Under the pieces are notes generated by a model that saw only the letters and a list, made by a program, of their open reading frames with translations, ran no database searches and had not been told where the DNA came from. From Straminergon stramineum (Eukaryota; Streptophyta; Bryopsida; Hypnales; Calliergonaceae), in the NCBI GenBank assembly GCA_963920665.1, contig OY987265.1, positions 30,695,001-30,759,000 of the forward strand: a stretch of DNA of 64,000 nucleotides, in the 5' to 3' direction. Below are positions 25,655 to 37,204 of the stretch, piece after piece. A program made the position numbers and the translations under genes. How positions within the stretch are numbered: position 1 is the stretch's first letter; each line of letters starts with the position of its first letter.

Positions 25655-26420
25655 GTGATATGTCCCTGAAAAGATAACAAAAAATTCTACAACCTCTCTA
25701 AAATTCACTCAAAACTAAGCTATTGTCCAACTTTTATGATCAATCAAAGTTCACCCTTCCCAATTCAAAGGCAACTCACCTATACTTCACTCCCAAGCTC
25801 ATAACTTTCACATACTAACTCCAAATCAAGAAACTAAACTCATTTTGGAAAGTTAAAAGAAATATTTACAACCTCTATAAGTTTCACTCAAATCTAAAGT
25901 ACTGTCCCACTTTCATAGACTTTCAAAGTTCACTCTCTTGAAAACCCGAAAGTAGCTCTTCACCCTTTCACTCTCAAGTACATAACTTTCACACACTAAC
26001 ACCAAACCAAAAAAATAAACCCATTTTGGAAAGCTAAAAGAAATATGTACAACCTCTTCAAGTTTCACTCAAATCTAAAGTACTGTCCCACTTTCATAGA
26101 CTTTCAAAGTTCACTCTCTTGAAAACCCGAAAGTAGTTCTTCACCCTTTCACTTTCAAGCCCATAACTTTTACATATTAATTTCAAACGAAGAAAATAAA
26201 CCCATTTTGGAAAGCTAACATGAGTATCTACAGCCTCTCTAATTTTTACTCAAATCTAAAATATAATCCAACTTTTATAGTCTACCAAAGCTCACTCTCT
26301 TGAAAGTTTGAGGCAACTCCACAACACTTCACTCTCGAACTCATAACTTACACATACTACCTCCAAATTTAGTGAGTGATAATTTTTTGGAATCACAAAA
26401 ACAAGATACACAAGCTCTCA
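25655..26420. repeat. tandem satellite-like array, ~181-bp unit
   Basis: About four copies plus a partial fifth of a unit containing TACAACCTCT, CAAATCTAAAGTACTGTCC, AAAGTTCACTCTCTTGAAA and CATAACTTTCACA. The TACAACC-type landmark recurs at 25688, 25867, 26047, 26228 and, degenerate, about 26407, i.e. every 179-181 bp. The two middle copies are very similar; the outer ones diverge. Confidence 0.8.
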
Positions 26421-27277
26421 AAATTTCATTGCAAAACCCTCCATGTATAATGTGCAATGTCTTCCAAAGTGACGGCTTCCTTCAACTAAACAAGGAGGAG
26501 GAAGAAGATGACCCTCCACCTCATCCGCCAACTCAACCTCCATGCCATCCACCTAAGCTAGTGGATTTTGGTCACTAAGATGCCACATTGGCCATAATAC
26601 ACTCATGAGTCACCTCCTATCATCGATAAGTTTATCCACATCATATACATGGACTTCTAATCCATTATAAACAACCAAAGAAAGACAAAACAAGTTTTAC
26701 CTTTTGTTTTTTATAATTTCAAACAAAATAACTAAAATATTAAAACATCTTCAAATATAAAAATAAAAAAACTAAATGTTTATTAAATAGAGGTAAGAAA
26801 AAAGAGTTCAAATGGAGTATGATCCCATTTGTTTCTTAAGACTCTAGAAAAAACAACTCCAATTTAATAAACAATTATGTATTTTCACATAATGAACGCA
26901 TTTACAATGCGACACTGTAATGGGTTGTTTTATCTTAAGTCCTTAATTAAGGTAGGAGGTTCTTTAACCTACTTTTTTCCAGCTAATTTGCAATTGAAAA
27001 AGTTTGATTTCTTGAAACATTTTTCAGGAAGTTTTCTTGGAAAAATAAATGCAATTGGGATCTAACCTAATTCATTTCATACTTTTTGAATCTTCATGAA
27101 ATTACTTATGAATTTTGAAATAGGAATCACAAAAGGCTCTAAAAGCATCCACCCCATGATTTGTTTACCGTTGGTACATTGGCAAATGCAATTGGTATAT
27201 TGAAGAAAGCGATATGTACCTATGCATTAGAGAATACTTTAAGAGCCTAAGTGAATTGTTTTAGGTGACCTCCTACG
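26421..27277. other. AT-rich intergenic DNA
   Basis: No gene recognised. A short ORF at 26372-26578 ends in a Pro-rich stretch, but it overlaps the edge of the satellite array and has no support. Confidence 0.4.
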
Positions 27278-28248
27278 TTAACCCTCCATCGCCAAAGGGG
27301 ACCAAAAGTGTCCTCAAGTCAAATTCAAAGTTTTGTAACTTTTGCATCCGATGTCTGAATTCAATAAAACTTATTGGAGAATTTGAGCTCTCTCTTCTAG
27401 TTTTTGTGGTAAATTTTTCAGATCAATCCAAGATTTTATGAATTTTTGGAAGCCAATCAAAGTTCACAGGTTCAATTTTAGTTCTCCAAACTCCATTCGA
27501 TGGCTGCAACTTCAGGGGCTTATATCTCCTTCATCCAAAGTTCATTTTCAATAAAAAAAAATTATTGTGTTATGTTACCCTTGAAGTCTATTTGTTGTGG
27601 TAGAATTTTCATATCAATCTAGGTAGTTTTGAATGTCTAGGAGCAATTTGAAGTTCAAAATCCCGACGTTTTTGGATTGCGGTGAACTTCGATAGCTTGT
27701 TTCTTCTTCATACAATGTTCATTTCCAATAATTTTTCTTGGAAAAGGTGTGCATACTAGTCCAGTTTGTGTGTATAAAATTTCATATCAATCCAAGAAGT
27801 TATGAGTGACTAAGAAGCATTTTAGTAGAAGGAGGTTCAATTTTTGATGTGTTTTTTGTAACTTTTCTTGCTATTTTTTACATTTCAAAGCCATTTTGCA
27901 AACACAATGAGTCAATTGAATGATATTTTTTTTCATCAATGTGTTTATATGCTAATTTTGAATCACTTTATAGTTTAAAGTTTCTTCATTTGAGTAGATT
28001 TAGAAACCGAATTTTGCCTCCAAATGTATTTTTAGGAAAATTTTTGCATCCTTTTTCAACACTAAAACATTATAATCTTGCAATCTGTATGGTCAAATGA
28101 CACCAAATTTGTTGCACGTCATCTAAAACAAATGCACTACAAAATTGTATAGTTGAGGTCTCTATAACTCATTGAAAATTATATTTATAACACTTCAAAA
28201 GAAATGTTGTTTTTGAACTTGTTCAGGCCTTGGGCGGTGAGGGGTTAA
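27278..28248. mobile_element. TTAA-bounded element, copy 1 (971 bp)
   Basis: The left end is TTAACCCTCCATCGCC. The right end, read inward, is TTAACCCCTCACCGCCCAAG. The body is similar along its length to 39658-40640 (shared CCAAAAGTGTCCTCA, TTTTGCATC, TGATGTC, AATTCAATAAAACTTA, TTCATCCAAAGTTCATTTT and CTTGCAATCT). No transposase ORF is present, so it looks non-autonomous. TTAA flanks on both sides match the piggyBac target duplication; that assignment is inferred. Confidence 0.65.
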
Positions 28249-29651
28249 TTGAAGAATCATTTGTTATAAGGTATGCCACCCTCTTGTAGATTCAATTCTT
28301 ATTTGCTCCAAGTCGAAGAATTCTGGAAGTACCGAGCAACGTGTTGGTTGTGGAACATAGGAGAAGAGGCTTTCCATTGATAGAATCTACTCGAAGAAGT
28401 TTGAATAGCTACCATACTTTAAAAATGAACCAATCCCTTGTGGCCTTTGGTAGTGTAGCTATTTGTTCATTTTTATTTTTTCACAAGTTGAGGAATAGGC
28501 TAGGATTACAAAGTATTAGTGGAAAGCGAAACTATATTTTCCAAATGAAGTATGAATTTGCCTTGATTATTTCAACCCAAAATTGTCATGATATTTTCCT
28601 TCAAATGGCCACTATGTTGAGGTGTTAAAATATAGTATTCACCAATTGTAGAGAAGTGCCATTTAGGGGGCCTAACTTCCTTGGTTCACACAAAATAATG
28701 ATTCTCTTTTTGGAGAATATATTATTGGATCTTCAATTAAATGGGGTGTTCTCAAGCTATGGTAGAGTGTTTGGACCAATGCTATAATTGCACTAAAATG
28801 TGGTGTTTTGAAAAAACAAATGTACAAAAATAGGTGGATAATAAACACTTGATAATTTCTAAATATTCAAAGTAGTCAAAGTAATATTAAAATTTTAAAA
28901 TTTTAAAAGAATCAATCCAAATAAGGTCCAAGTTTTATTTCTTCAAAAAATATTTGAATTTTCTTTCCCTTTTTTGGAATAATTAATATAGAAGTTGATG
29001 AAATACTAAAATAAGGATAGAAAATGTTTCTTTAATCATTACAAACATAGTACATTTGTTGCTTTGAAATGCCAAAAATATGATGAGATCGTGAAGAATG
29101 AAACCTTATAATAAATAATAGTTTTCATTCTTCATCATCTCAATACGTTTTGTTCCCCAAAAGATATGGATGTCAATATGCTAGATTTTTAATAAATGTA
29201 GTATTTTGAATTCGAATAAAAGTTTTAAACTATCATAGAAGTTGAAAAATTGGCCAAACTTTCACTTTGTAATAACATTTTTCCTCCACCATGGTTTGAA
29301 AACAACCAATGAAATGAATGAGAAGTTATTTGAACAAAATATTATCTAAAGCAATAGATTTATTATATAGAATACAAACTTCATAGCACTTAGGGATAAG
29401 ACACCAATACAACTCTCCACAAACAACAACAAGATTGACTAGTATTGTACTTCATAAATAGTAATACAAGAGTAGTAGTATAGAATGCAATACTTATTCA
29501 TTTAGAAGGTACTTTGAGGTAATTATATAATTAGAGGCATTGTTGTGAGCATGTATTGTGGGTGACATATCAAGGGTGGAGGGTAGGACATGACATCCAA
29601 GAGGCACCACTACAATGTACCTCAACAGAGTGCTTCTTGTTGCATTAAGCA
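28249..29651. other. AT-rich intergenic DNA
   Basis: The ORF at 28341-28628 (95 aa) has no recognisable domain, and I do not regard it as a gene. Nothing else is seen. Confidence 0.4.
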
Positions 29652-29837
29652 CACTATAAGAAACCCACGTTTTAGGTGATGGATTTTAGGTGACATCCAT
29701 TATAATAACCTTGTTTTTTACGTCAATAATAATGTCCAACGTAACATTATTGAACATTATTGTTGACATAAAAACATGGATTGTCACATTTGATAGCACC
29801 TAAAATCCATCACCTAAAACATGGGTTTCTTATAGTG
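29652..29837. mobile_element. CACTA-type MITE (186 bp) with 3-bp target duplication
   Basis: The element begins CACTATAAGAAACCCACG and ends in its complement (GTTTCTTATAGTG). Arms of about 40 bp carry a repeated GGTGATGGATTTTAGGTG-like core, and the inner arms also pair around a TAATAATGTCCAACG centre. It is flanked by GCA on both sides (29649-29651 and 29838-29840), the 3-bp duplication expected of CACTA (En/Spm) transposons. There is no ORF, so it is non-autonomous. Confidence 0.88.
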
Positions 29838-32700
29838 GCATTGTCCGATATTTCATTTGCATTCATCTATGCGTCATAGTGTCTTGTGACACATTGTGAC
29901 AATATCCATCCCTATGATGTGGATATAGTGCAATAACATAATACCAATCGAAATGGGGAGGTTTGAAGGTTTCAATAGTTTCAAGACACATTTTACAAGA
30001 TTCAAAGGAGTTGGTTCAAGAGATAATTTGAGGTGGCTTTTTCAATTATGAATTATGGGCATGTCACTTAGAAAATTTATAGAAATGATTAATTTTATAG
30101 AAAAATATGATTCCATTTAAATTTATTTTATATAAAATAAAATCTATTTTATTTATTAAAAAATAAATGTCTTTATTGAGTTATTTTTTGAGGTATTCAA
30201 ATCACTAATTCAAGTAATTTTAATAGTAACAGACTAATAAACCTCATTAGTTGGATTTTGAAGTATCTTGTGCCCTAAAATGAATGTCCCATCTTTCTCC
30301 CTCTTTAGTTCAAACCACCAATATAAATATCTTTCTTCTTACTATATAATTTCTAAAAATGAAGCTCGGAACCTTCTCTTGAACTTGAGTATTATTTTGT
30401 AGGAAACCATTAAATACATTAACATCCATATTATGTTAAATCCAAATTCAAAATACAAAATGTAATGATGAAAATTTATCAAAACAATGGTTTGTCATTG
30501 ATCGGAGATTTAATCCTATTACAATTGATTGAACAAGAAATATATTTTTCAATCATTACATTTAAATAAATATTAATGAAAAGACTATTTCTTTCTTATT
30601 TGGAACCATGATTTTTCATATTTTTTAAAAGTGTTACAAATTAAGATTTTTTTTGGATATTTGGAGCTAATATGTAAACTCTCGAATTCTCGAATTCTCG
30701 AATATAGTTCAAATTCTCGAATTAAATTTATATACATTTGTCAAATTCATAATTTTCATTATGAACAACAAGTATTCTCATTTACAATCATTTAACTTTC
30801 AAAAAAGTCAACATTAATACAAAACAAGTGGTTTCTAAATGAATTTTGGATTGTTTGGCTAATTATATGAGACAAAAAGATATGTAAGAATACATCTCAC
30901 TTGGATCCCTTATCCCCTCACGTCCTACTAACACGTGTACCAACTTCTTGAGAACATTGGCTATAAATGAGTAAATCTACTTTGATTATTTTTTGCACTT
31001 ATAGATGTGCTTAAATATTTCAATAATAACAATATAAAATGAAGGTAGTCTATCTAGTATGCATATAATTAATTACAGAAAATATCAGTATTGACTATTG
31101 GATTTGTAGATTTAACAACTACTTTGCATGATTATTTTTCTTAAATAAGAGAAATGACACTTCTTTTATAAAATAAATTATTAAAAAATGATGAACTTGA
31201 TTTTTCTAAAACTAGAGATAGATTTGAAGATACATATTGTCTTTGTAAGCCTTGAGGGTTAAGATCTTGATTAAATTATATAATTTGAATTTGAATAGCT
31301 TTATTGAATGAAAATGAAAAGAAATGAAAATTTCAAAACATCATAGATCACACTTTTTAGCGAGTTCTATCAAAATTTCAATTATTCATATTTCAATATT
31401 TTTCATATTTGTTAAAGATTTCATTTCTAAAACAATTATAAAAATCTGAAGATAATTATGAAAAATTTAACTAAACAAATGGCAAGTCACAACTATTCAA
31501 AAATAATCCATTGTTAGTTTGTTACAACATAAATTGAAAAGGAGACATATTTGGAGTCTTGTATAATTAGATATATTTTATTTCTTGTCATAAGGGTTTT
31601 TCTAGACATTTTAGTTAATAAAAACTACCATGTTACATTCTTATTAAGAAAAAATCTATTTAAATTAGAATGCATAATTTTTTCAAGTTCATTTTTTTCA
31701 ATAAGAAAATCCCTCTCTTTGTAAAAAGTTAAAAATTTCTAGAACAAATGGTAACCAAACTAACTAAGCAAAGTTGTGAGAGTGATTAAGAATGCATACT
31801 TAAATTAAAGCATCATGAATGGAAGGGATTTATGTCAGGATAATATGTCAAAGTTTTGTGCACTAGTCTTAGAGTTTCCAAATTTGTTGCCTCATTTGCT
31901 ATGTGCAAGAATCCAATGGTCCCACATAAAAGGAGATTGTTTTGGGGGACAAGTAACCCTCTTCACTTCCGTCATACCATTTTAGTATAAAATTCTCTCG
32001 AGTGGATTCCCATTCAGTTGTTGGGCATCTTATTTGTGAAAGCTCCTTTGATTTGACAGGCACAACATAAGACTCCCTTGTATGTGTCTCTTACCCTATA
32101 CTTTGTCCTCCATCTTAATGTTGCATCGGTGATTGGAAATTCTTTTTGCCGTTGAGAGTCCTAGATACTTGACATGCTCATGTCATTATGGTGTCACAAC
32201 TTTGTTACGTGAGGTGGGGGGAACAATCCATATTACAAAAATAAAGTCTTAGGGAGGAATTTTTTTATGCACTAAAGTGAGAAATCATGTAACATCCCTC
32301 CATTGGGGCATGACTTTGAGCATTTCCATGACTTCTACAATAAGTATAGTGATTTTTACCATTATGAATGTGCCATTGATGATGATCTTAGCCTTCCTTT
32401 AGTACAATTAATAGCAATACAATCACATCCAATTATAACTGCAACAAAATGATAATTTAGTATGGTCTAAACCATTTATCACATGGATATACTATTCAAC
32501 TAATTATAATTGTAACATTGCAACATTTGTGGTGTGCAATGGTGGCATTGGTAAATTGGGCATCCTCACTTTCAGGCCGGCTAATTATCCACCCATACTA
32601 AATAACCATTTGGGTGTAGTTACCTTATTTACTTTTACTTTTCTCAGATACTTTATTTTCGTTGCACGCCATAGAAAAGCAAGTCGTCGGGGCGTCACGC
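29838..32700. other. AT-rich gene-free DNA
   Basis: No gene recognised over about 2.9 kb. Near 30680 there is a short run of tandem CTCGAATT units (about three). GC content rises after about 32640 toward the TPR gene leader. Confidence 0.5.
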
Positions 32701-33750
32701 CGCTAGCTGCCTGCACCCCCACTGCAATATAAGCTAGCATGGCGTTGCACAAATTTAGCTACACTCGCAAGAATTGCACTCTGCCATAGTCATCGTGTTC
32801 AGATCCAGATCGCAAATTCTTTCTCTCTCTCACTCTCTTTCTCTCGATGGGTACCTTAGATTCGTTTTAGAGCTTCACTGTTTCTAAGCATTCACTTCAT
32901 TAGAAAAAATACTCCGATCCGCTGTTTGAGAGCCTTTGGCATGTTTGGTCGATTATTAGCTAAAGTCTTTCACGAATTTCTCCTATTCGTGACAATTATT
33001 AAAATCTTTTGCACTAGCTTAGCTTGTGGCGTCGGTGAAGCTCTCGATCCCAGAATGCGTTTTCTGTAAACACATTGGGAATGGTGTCAGTGTATTTTTG
33101 AGTATTTCACTTGCTGTTTCAGTCCTGACCTTCTGCATTTTGAGAGGGCTTTTGATCGGCTGCAGAGTGAAGACGTTTCTTGCATTCGGGGAAGTCATCA
33201 CGTATGGGGACGTTGGAGCTGTTGATCTGCCACTGTGTTTTTGATCTGTAACACTTTGGGAATGGTGTTGTTGCATTTTTCAGCATTCCACTTGCTGTAC
33301 GTTTCAGCCCCGGTCTCTTGCTTTTCGAGGGGCTTTTGATCGCCTGCAAACTGAAGAGATTTCTTGCATTCAAGAAGTCATCAGATTTGGCGTCTTTGGA
33401 GCTATTGATCTGCTCATGTGTTTTCTTTAACACAGAACTGGAATGGTGTCATTGCGTGCATGCAGCTCAAAAATATGTGCTATTGTTTGAGAGTACGCAT
33501 TGACTGCATAGGCATGCGTTATTCGGAATTCTTAATGTGTGTTTGCACACAGGCATAGCTAGAAATCTTGAATCTATTTACAGAATCTAGCGTCTTTCTT
33601 TGCTTGCGTTAATTTGTTCATCGAGGAGACTCTGGAGCATTGGAGCATTGGAGCATTTGCCATTGTTCATCATTTCTGGAAACAGCGATCCAATTACAAA
33701 AGGGAAACTCGCACATGTAGTTTAGGGTTTGTTAACCTTCATCATTGGAC
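32701..33750 (+). promoter_or_regulatory. promoter/leader of the TPR gene
   Basis: The segment has higher GC than the flanking repeats, contains a TATA-like AATATAAG at about 32726-32733, then CT-rich leader sequence (CTCTCTCTCACTCTC near 32822) and the 181-bp tandem repeat described separately. This fits a long 5' UTR running to the ATG at 33751. An intron in this leader is possible but not resolved. Confidence 0.4.
33055..33465. repeat. 181-bp tandem repeat in the TPR gene leader
   Basis: The landmark GAATGGTGT recurs at 33079, 33260 and 33441, exactly 181 bp apart. Units share TTGCATTC, GAAGTCATC and GAGGGGCTTTTGATCG-type stretches. There are two full copies and the start of a third. The period is not a multiple of three, so the antisense ORFs across it (33019-33276 and 33119-33433) are by-products. 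Confidence 0.8.
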
Positions 33751-34404
33751 ATGGCGGTAACGTTGAGAACGGTGTCAACCCTGGGTCGTTTGACGTGCTC
33801 ATCGGGTGCAAACAGGAAAGTATCCTGCGGAATTTCCAAGCCGAATGCTTCCTTCAATGATCAAGAGACTTCGTTCTGCAAGTCCAAGAACACCGCCGGC
33901 TTCTCCCAGGCGTCCGATCTTCCATCTCGTTGCCAAGTGGCTGTTGCGGTTTGCCCTCTTCCGACAAGACGAGTTGCTGGAGTTTTGGAGCTGTCAATCC
34001 AGATGGAGCACCTTTCACCTGCACCAGAGACGATTGAGCAGCACGCAGCGCCCTTACCTCGATCTTTTCTCGCTGAATCTGTGAATGGTATCCTAGTCGA
34101 GTGCAGTGCTCGAGGGAGTCGGCCACTGTACTCAAATGTGCTGACGGGGTTTCAAGCGAGCTTCAGCCAGGGAGAGGACCTTGCGAATGCAGATTACAAT
34201 GTCGTGAAGAAGGCTTTTCAAGCCGCTCTTGCGAATGCTCCTGGCGATGCCCATCTTCTGTCCAAGTTTGCAATGGTCACGTGGAAATTGTTGGGCGACT
34301 TGGATGCCGCGGAGGAGCTCTACAACAATGCTCTGGAGCTCGCACCACACGATCCTGACATTCAGGCCAACTATGCTCTGTTTCTGTGGCAGTGTGACTC
34401 CTAG
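33751..34404 (+). CDS. TPR (tetratricopeptide) protein, small, possibly organellar
   Basis: Intronless 217-aa ORF. The first ATG in frame is 33751. The N-terminus (MAVTLRTVSTLGRLTCSSG) is Ser/Thr/Arg-rich with few acids, like a plastid or mitochondrial transit peptide. Residues ~150-215 match plant TPR-like proteins: an AxxxxPxDxxLLxxFA helix pair, then GDLDAAEELYNNALELAPHD and a final NYALFLWQ. In relatives NYAxFLW is usually followed by a further D-x-x-x-AE repeat, so this protein stops one repeat early (TAG at 34402), which may be natural or a truncation. TPRs bind proteins; the specific role is unknown. The gene is flanked by tandem repeats on both sides. Confidence 0.75.
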   Translation: MAVTLRTVSTLGRLTCSSGANRKVSCGISKPNASFNDQETSFCKSKNTAGFSQASDLPSRCQVAVAVCPLPTRRVAGVLELSIQMEHLSPAPETIEQHAAPLPRSFLAESVNGILVECSARGSRPLYSNVLTGFQASFSQGEDLANADYNVVKKAFQAALANAPGDAHLLSKFAMVTWKLLGDLDAAEELYNNALELAPHDPDIQANYALFLWQCDS

Positions 34405-34499
34405 TCTCACATCTTCTGAGCTTTCACTTGGAAAGAATCGAAGCGCTAGAGATAGTAATCGTCATCAACGAGCGAAAATTCTTTGGCGATGGAGCAATG

Positions 34500-35040
34500 T
34501 GAGTAGATCTCCCCGAACATGAGGATTAAGTGTAATATAGAATTGATGGAAAACAATTACAGGACTTGTGAGTGAGATTTGTGACTGCATTTCTCTTCTA
34601 TGTACAGATATGTTTTAGCATACGAATGCTAGACCATGATCTAGTTCCTTGCATCGTGAGACCGGTGTGTTGTTAAGAATCTTGAACATCGGTTTTAGAG
34701 ATCATTTGGATGACTGGTGGGTAATGGATTGAAACACCTCAGTTTGCGTCAATGCTTTTCTTGGGCGAACAAAGGTATAAGTAGATCTCCTAGAGAATGT
34801 GCATCTAGTGTAACATAGACAAGGTGGATAACAACAAGAAGACTTGTAATTATTAACTTAATTTCAACAGGAGTTTGTTACTGCATCTCTTCTATGTAGA
34901 GATTTTCTATAGCGTAAGAATGCTACACCAACTTCTTGTTGATCTGTTTCCCTTTGCTTTATGATCCCAGAGGATTGCTTAGTATTGATTTTAGAATTGG
35001 TGATGATTGTGATTATTGGTATCTAATGGACTAGAAATCC
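34500..35040. repeat. imperfect tandem duplication (~280 bp) 3' of the TPR gene
   Basis: Two diverged copies, about 34500-34745 and 34780-35040. They share AGTAGATCTCC, GTGTAAYATAGA, AGGACTTGT/AGACTTGT, CTGCATYTCTTCTATGTA, TAAGAATGCTA-like and AGAAT..TTTTAGA blocks. The region probably covers the 3' UTR and downstream flank of the TPR gene. Confidence 0.6.
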
Positions 35041-35914
35041 AGGAGGTTTGAGAAGATTATTGGACATAATGTTAAGTTAAATTCTTACAATGATTTTTGA
35101 GATTTCATGTATAAACTAGCATCCAATGTTCTACATGGTTAACTTGACATTAAGTTTTGGGAAACTCTTTGTAACACAATTGTTGCCTTTGAGGTATGTA
35201 TACCCATTATTGTCCCTCTCCCAATTGCATTCCCTATCTACAAATATCCAACATTGTAGTTCACAAATCTTTAATAAGTGTAGATAGTTGAGGCAATTAG
35301 GAGAGGGTTGTATTGGGTATGCATGCAAACCTTAATTAGTAGCTATTGTGGATTTGCAATTATAACATTCACATGAGCAAAACATATTGTAAATAGATAC
35401 TAAAACCAATCTTTCTCTAGGCCTAATAATTTGTGTCTTATTTCCTAGACTCTTCTTATCAACAAAAACTCACCACTTCATACATTGGGTTAGCAAGTGC
35501 AAGAAGCAATATGATTCCATGACTTAGCTCAATGTCTACAACCACTAACTTGTGAAAGGAAATGAGTTGTCTAAAATCAAGTTATAGTACTTACAGTGTT
35601 TTACAACCACCTTTAAAATTGCATAAGAATTTCCTACACACTAATAAGAATTTATTCACACTATGATTTATCCTATATCCTAGTAGGGACAAAAATCCAA
35701 TGTCAGTATACCTTTTCTTTTCTTTTTTCAATATTTTTTAATTTAGTAATATTTCAGCTTGCATTTATTTAAGTTCATTGCAAATGTCAAGACTTTGGAA
35801 AATTAAAGTCACTCATGCTAGTAGGTACATCAATGTAGTCAAACACAAGCATTGTAGTGGGGGGGGGGCCTTTTAGAGGATAGAGGGGATAGTGAGAGAT
35901 TACTACCCATTCAC
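35041..35914. other. AT-rich intergenic DNA
   Basis: No gene recognised. A G run lies near 35861-35869. Confidence 0.4.
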
Positions 35915-36843
35915 TTAACCCCTAAAGTCCCAAACAATGTTTTTTGGCAACATAGATATTTTGGGTAGCTCACTAAGAACGAAATTTTCAATATTTTTCT
36001 TTGAAACTTTTAAACAACATGTGTTTGAGGAGTAGCTTTAAGTCCCAAAAAATTTCATAACTTTTGACTACATGGTTAAAAAGTTATTGTATGATATGTA
36101 GTTTCTTTCCCAACTTCAGCAACCTGAGTAAGTCAAGAAAAAAAAAAAAAAAATTTTAAAAATTTGGAAATTGGTTCCCTAGATTTATATATACATGGAA
36201 AGCTTTGAATCATTACATTTTGATTTATGAAATGAAAGTTATGAGGAGTTTTAGTTTGCAAGCAATTATGGATTCTCTACTCTAAAATAAACTTTGAAGT
36301 CCTTCATTTAACTCAATTTTCAATATTTGTGGAAAAAAAAATCATTGGATGTAGATTGTTTATGACAACATTGCAACCATTGGGATTGGCATTTTTCAAT
36401 TCCATAATTAAATTCGTAACAATTTAATATTTTGAATCATTCTTTACTACTTTCAACTTACTATTTTTTTCCTATATATTGTACTTTTCCAAATGATCTA
36501 AATTTTTTCAAGCATATAGCCAACTTGCCTTGAAGAACAAATCCTAAGATGCACAACCATTTTGAACTTTTTTTCATACAAATTTGACCTTGTGAAGTGT
36601 GGCTGCCTAGATTTTTGCAAGGCCCAAAAAAGGATTTTTGTAAATTCAAACACTATATCTTGCAATCTACACGGTGGAAATTTTTGAAATTTTTTCCACA
36701 TATTCTCATACTATTTTAATAAAAGATCCTATGGTTACATCTATCCAAAAAATTTTTTTTTCTAAAATTTGGTACTTGTTCTAGAAATGGCAATTTTGGA
36801 GCATTTTTAGTGGAAACATAATAAACAAACTTGTAGGGATTAA
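35915..36843. mobile_element. TTAA-bounded element (929 bp)
   Basis: The left end is TTAACCCCTAAAGTCCCAAA. The right end, read inward, is TTAATCCCTACAAGTTTG. The outer ten bases pair and the inner part diverges. The interior shares a CTTGCAATCTACA block and general layout with the elements at 27278 and 39658. No transposase ORF is seen. Flanking TTAA occurs on both sides. Confidence 0.5.
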
Positions 36844-37204
36844 TAAGTGAGTGAATTAGTAGCCCCCATATTTTCTTAACACAATTGATATGAGATTAAT
36901 AACCCTATGATTCATGTCCCATATGTCATGTGTCTATATGTTGTATCATACCAATATTCTATGACATTTGTATTCTATATTTCATCCCTATATCAAAGTT
37001 TTTTGGTACTGGTTTTGGAGGATGGGTAGAAAAATTAGGTATTTTATTTACTTATTTTATTTTGGGGGGATTAATTAATTAATGATATCTATGTACTGTG
37101 TTCCTTTTGACGAGATAGTCAACCTCATAAATCTCACATAAATAAAATTCCAACAAAGTTATTTATGTTATGTTAATTGCATTCCTCATACGTAAAAATT
37201 CTAT

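Noticed and set aside
33019..33433. Two minus-strand ORFs (85 and 104 aa) over the TPR leader
   Set aside because: They are similar to each other only because of the 181-bp tandem repeat, lie in different frames and have no known domain.
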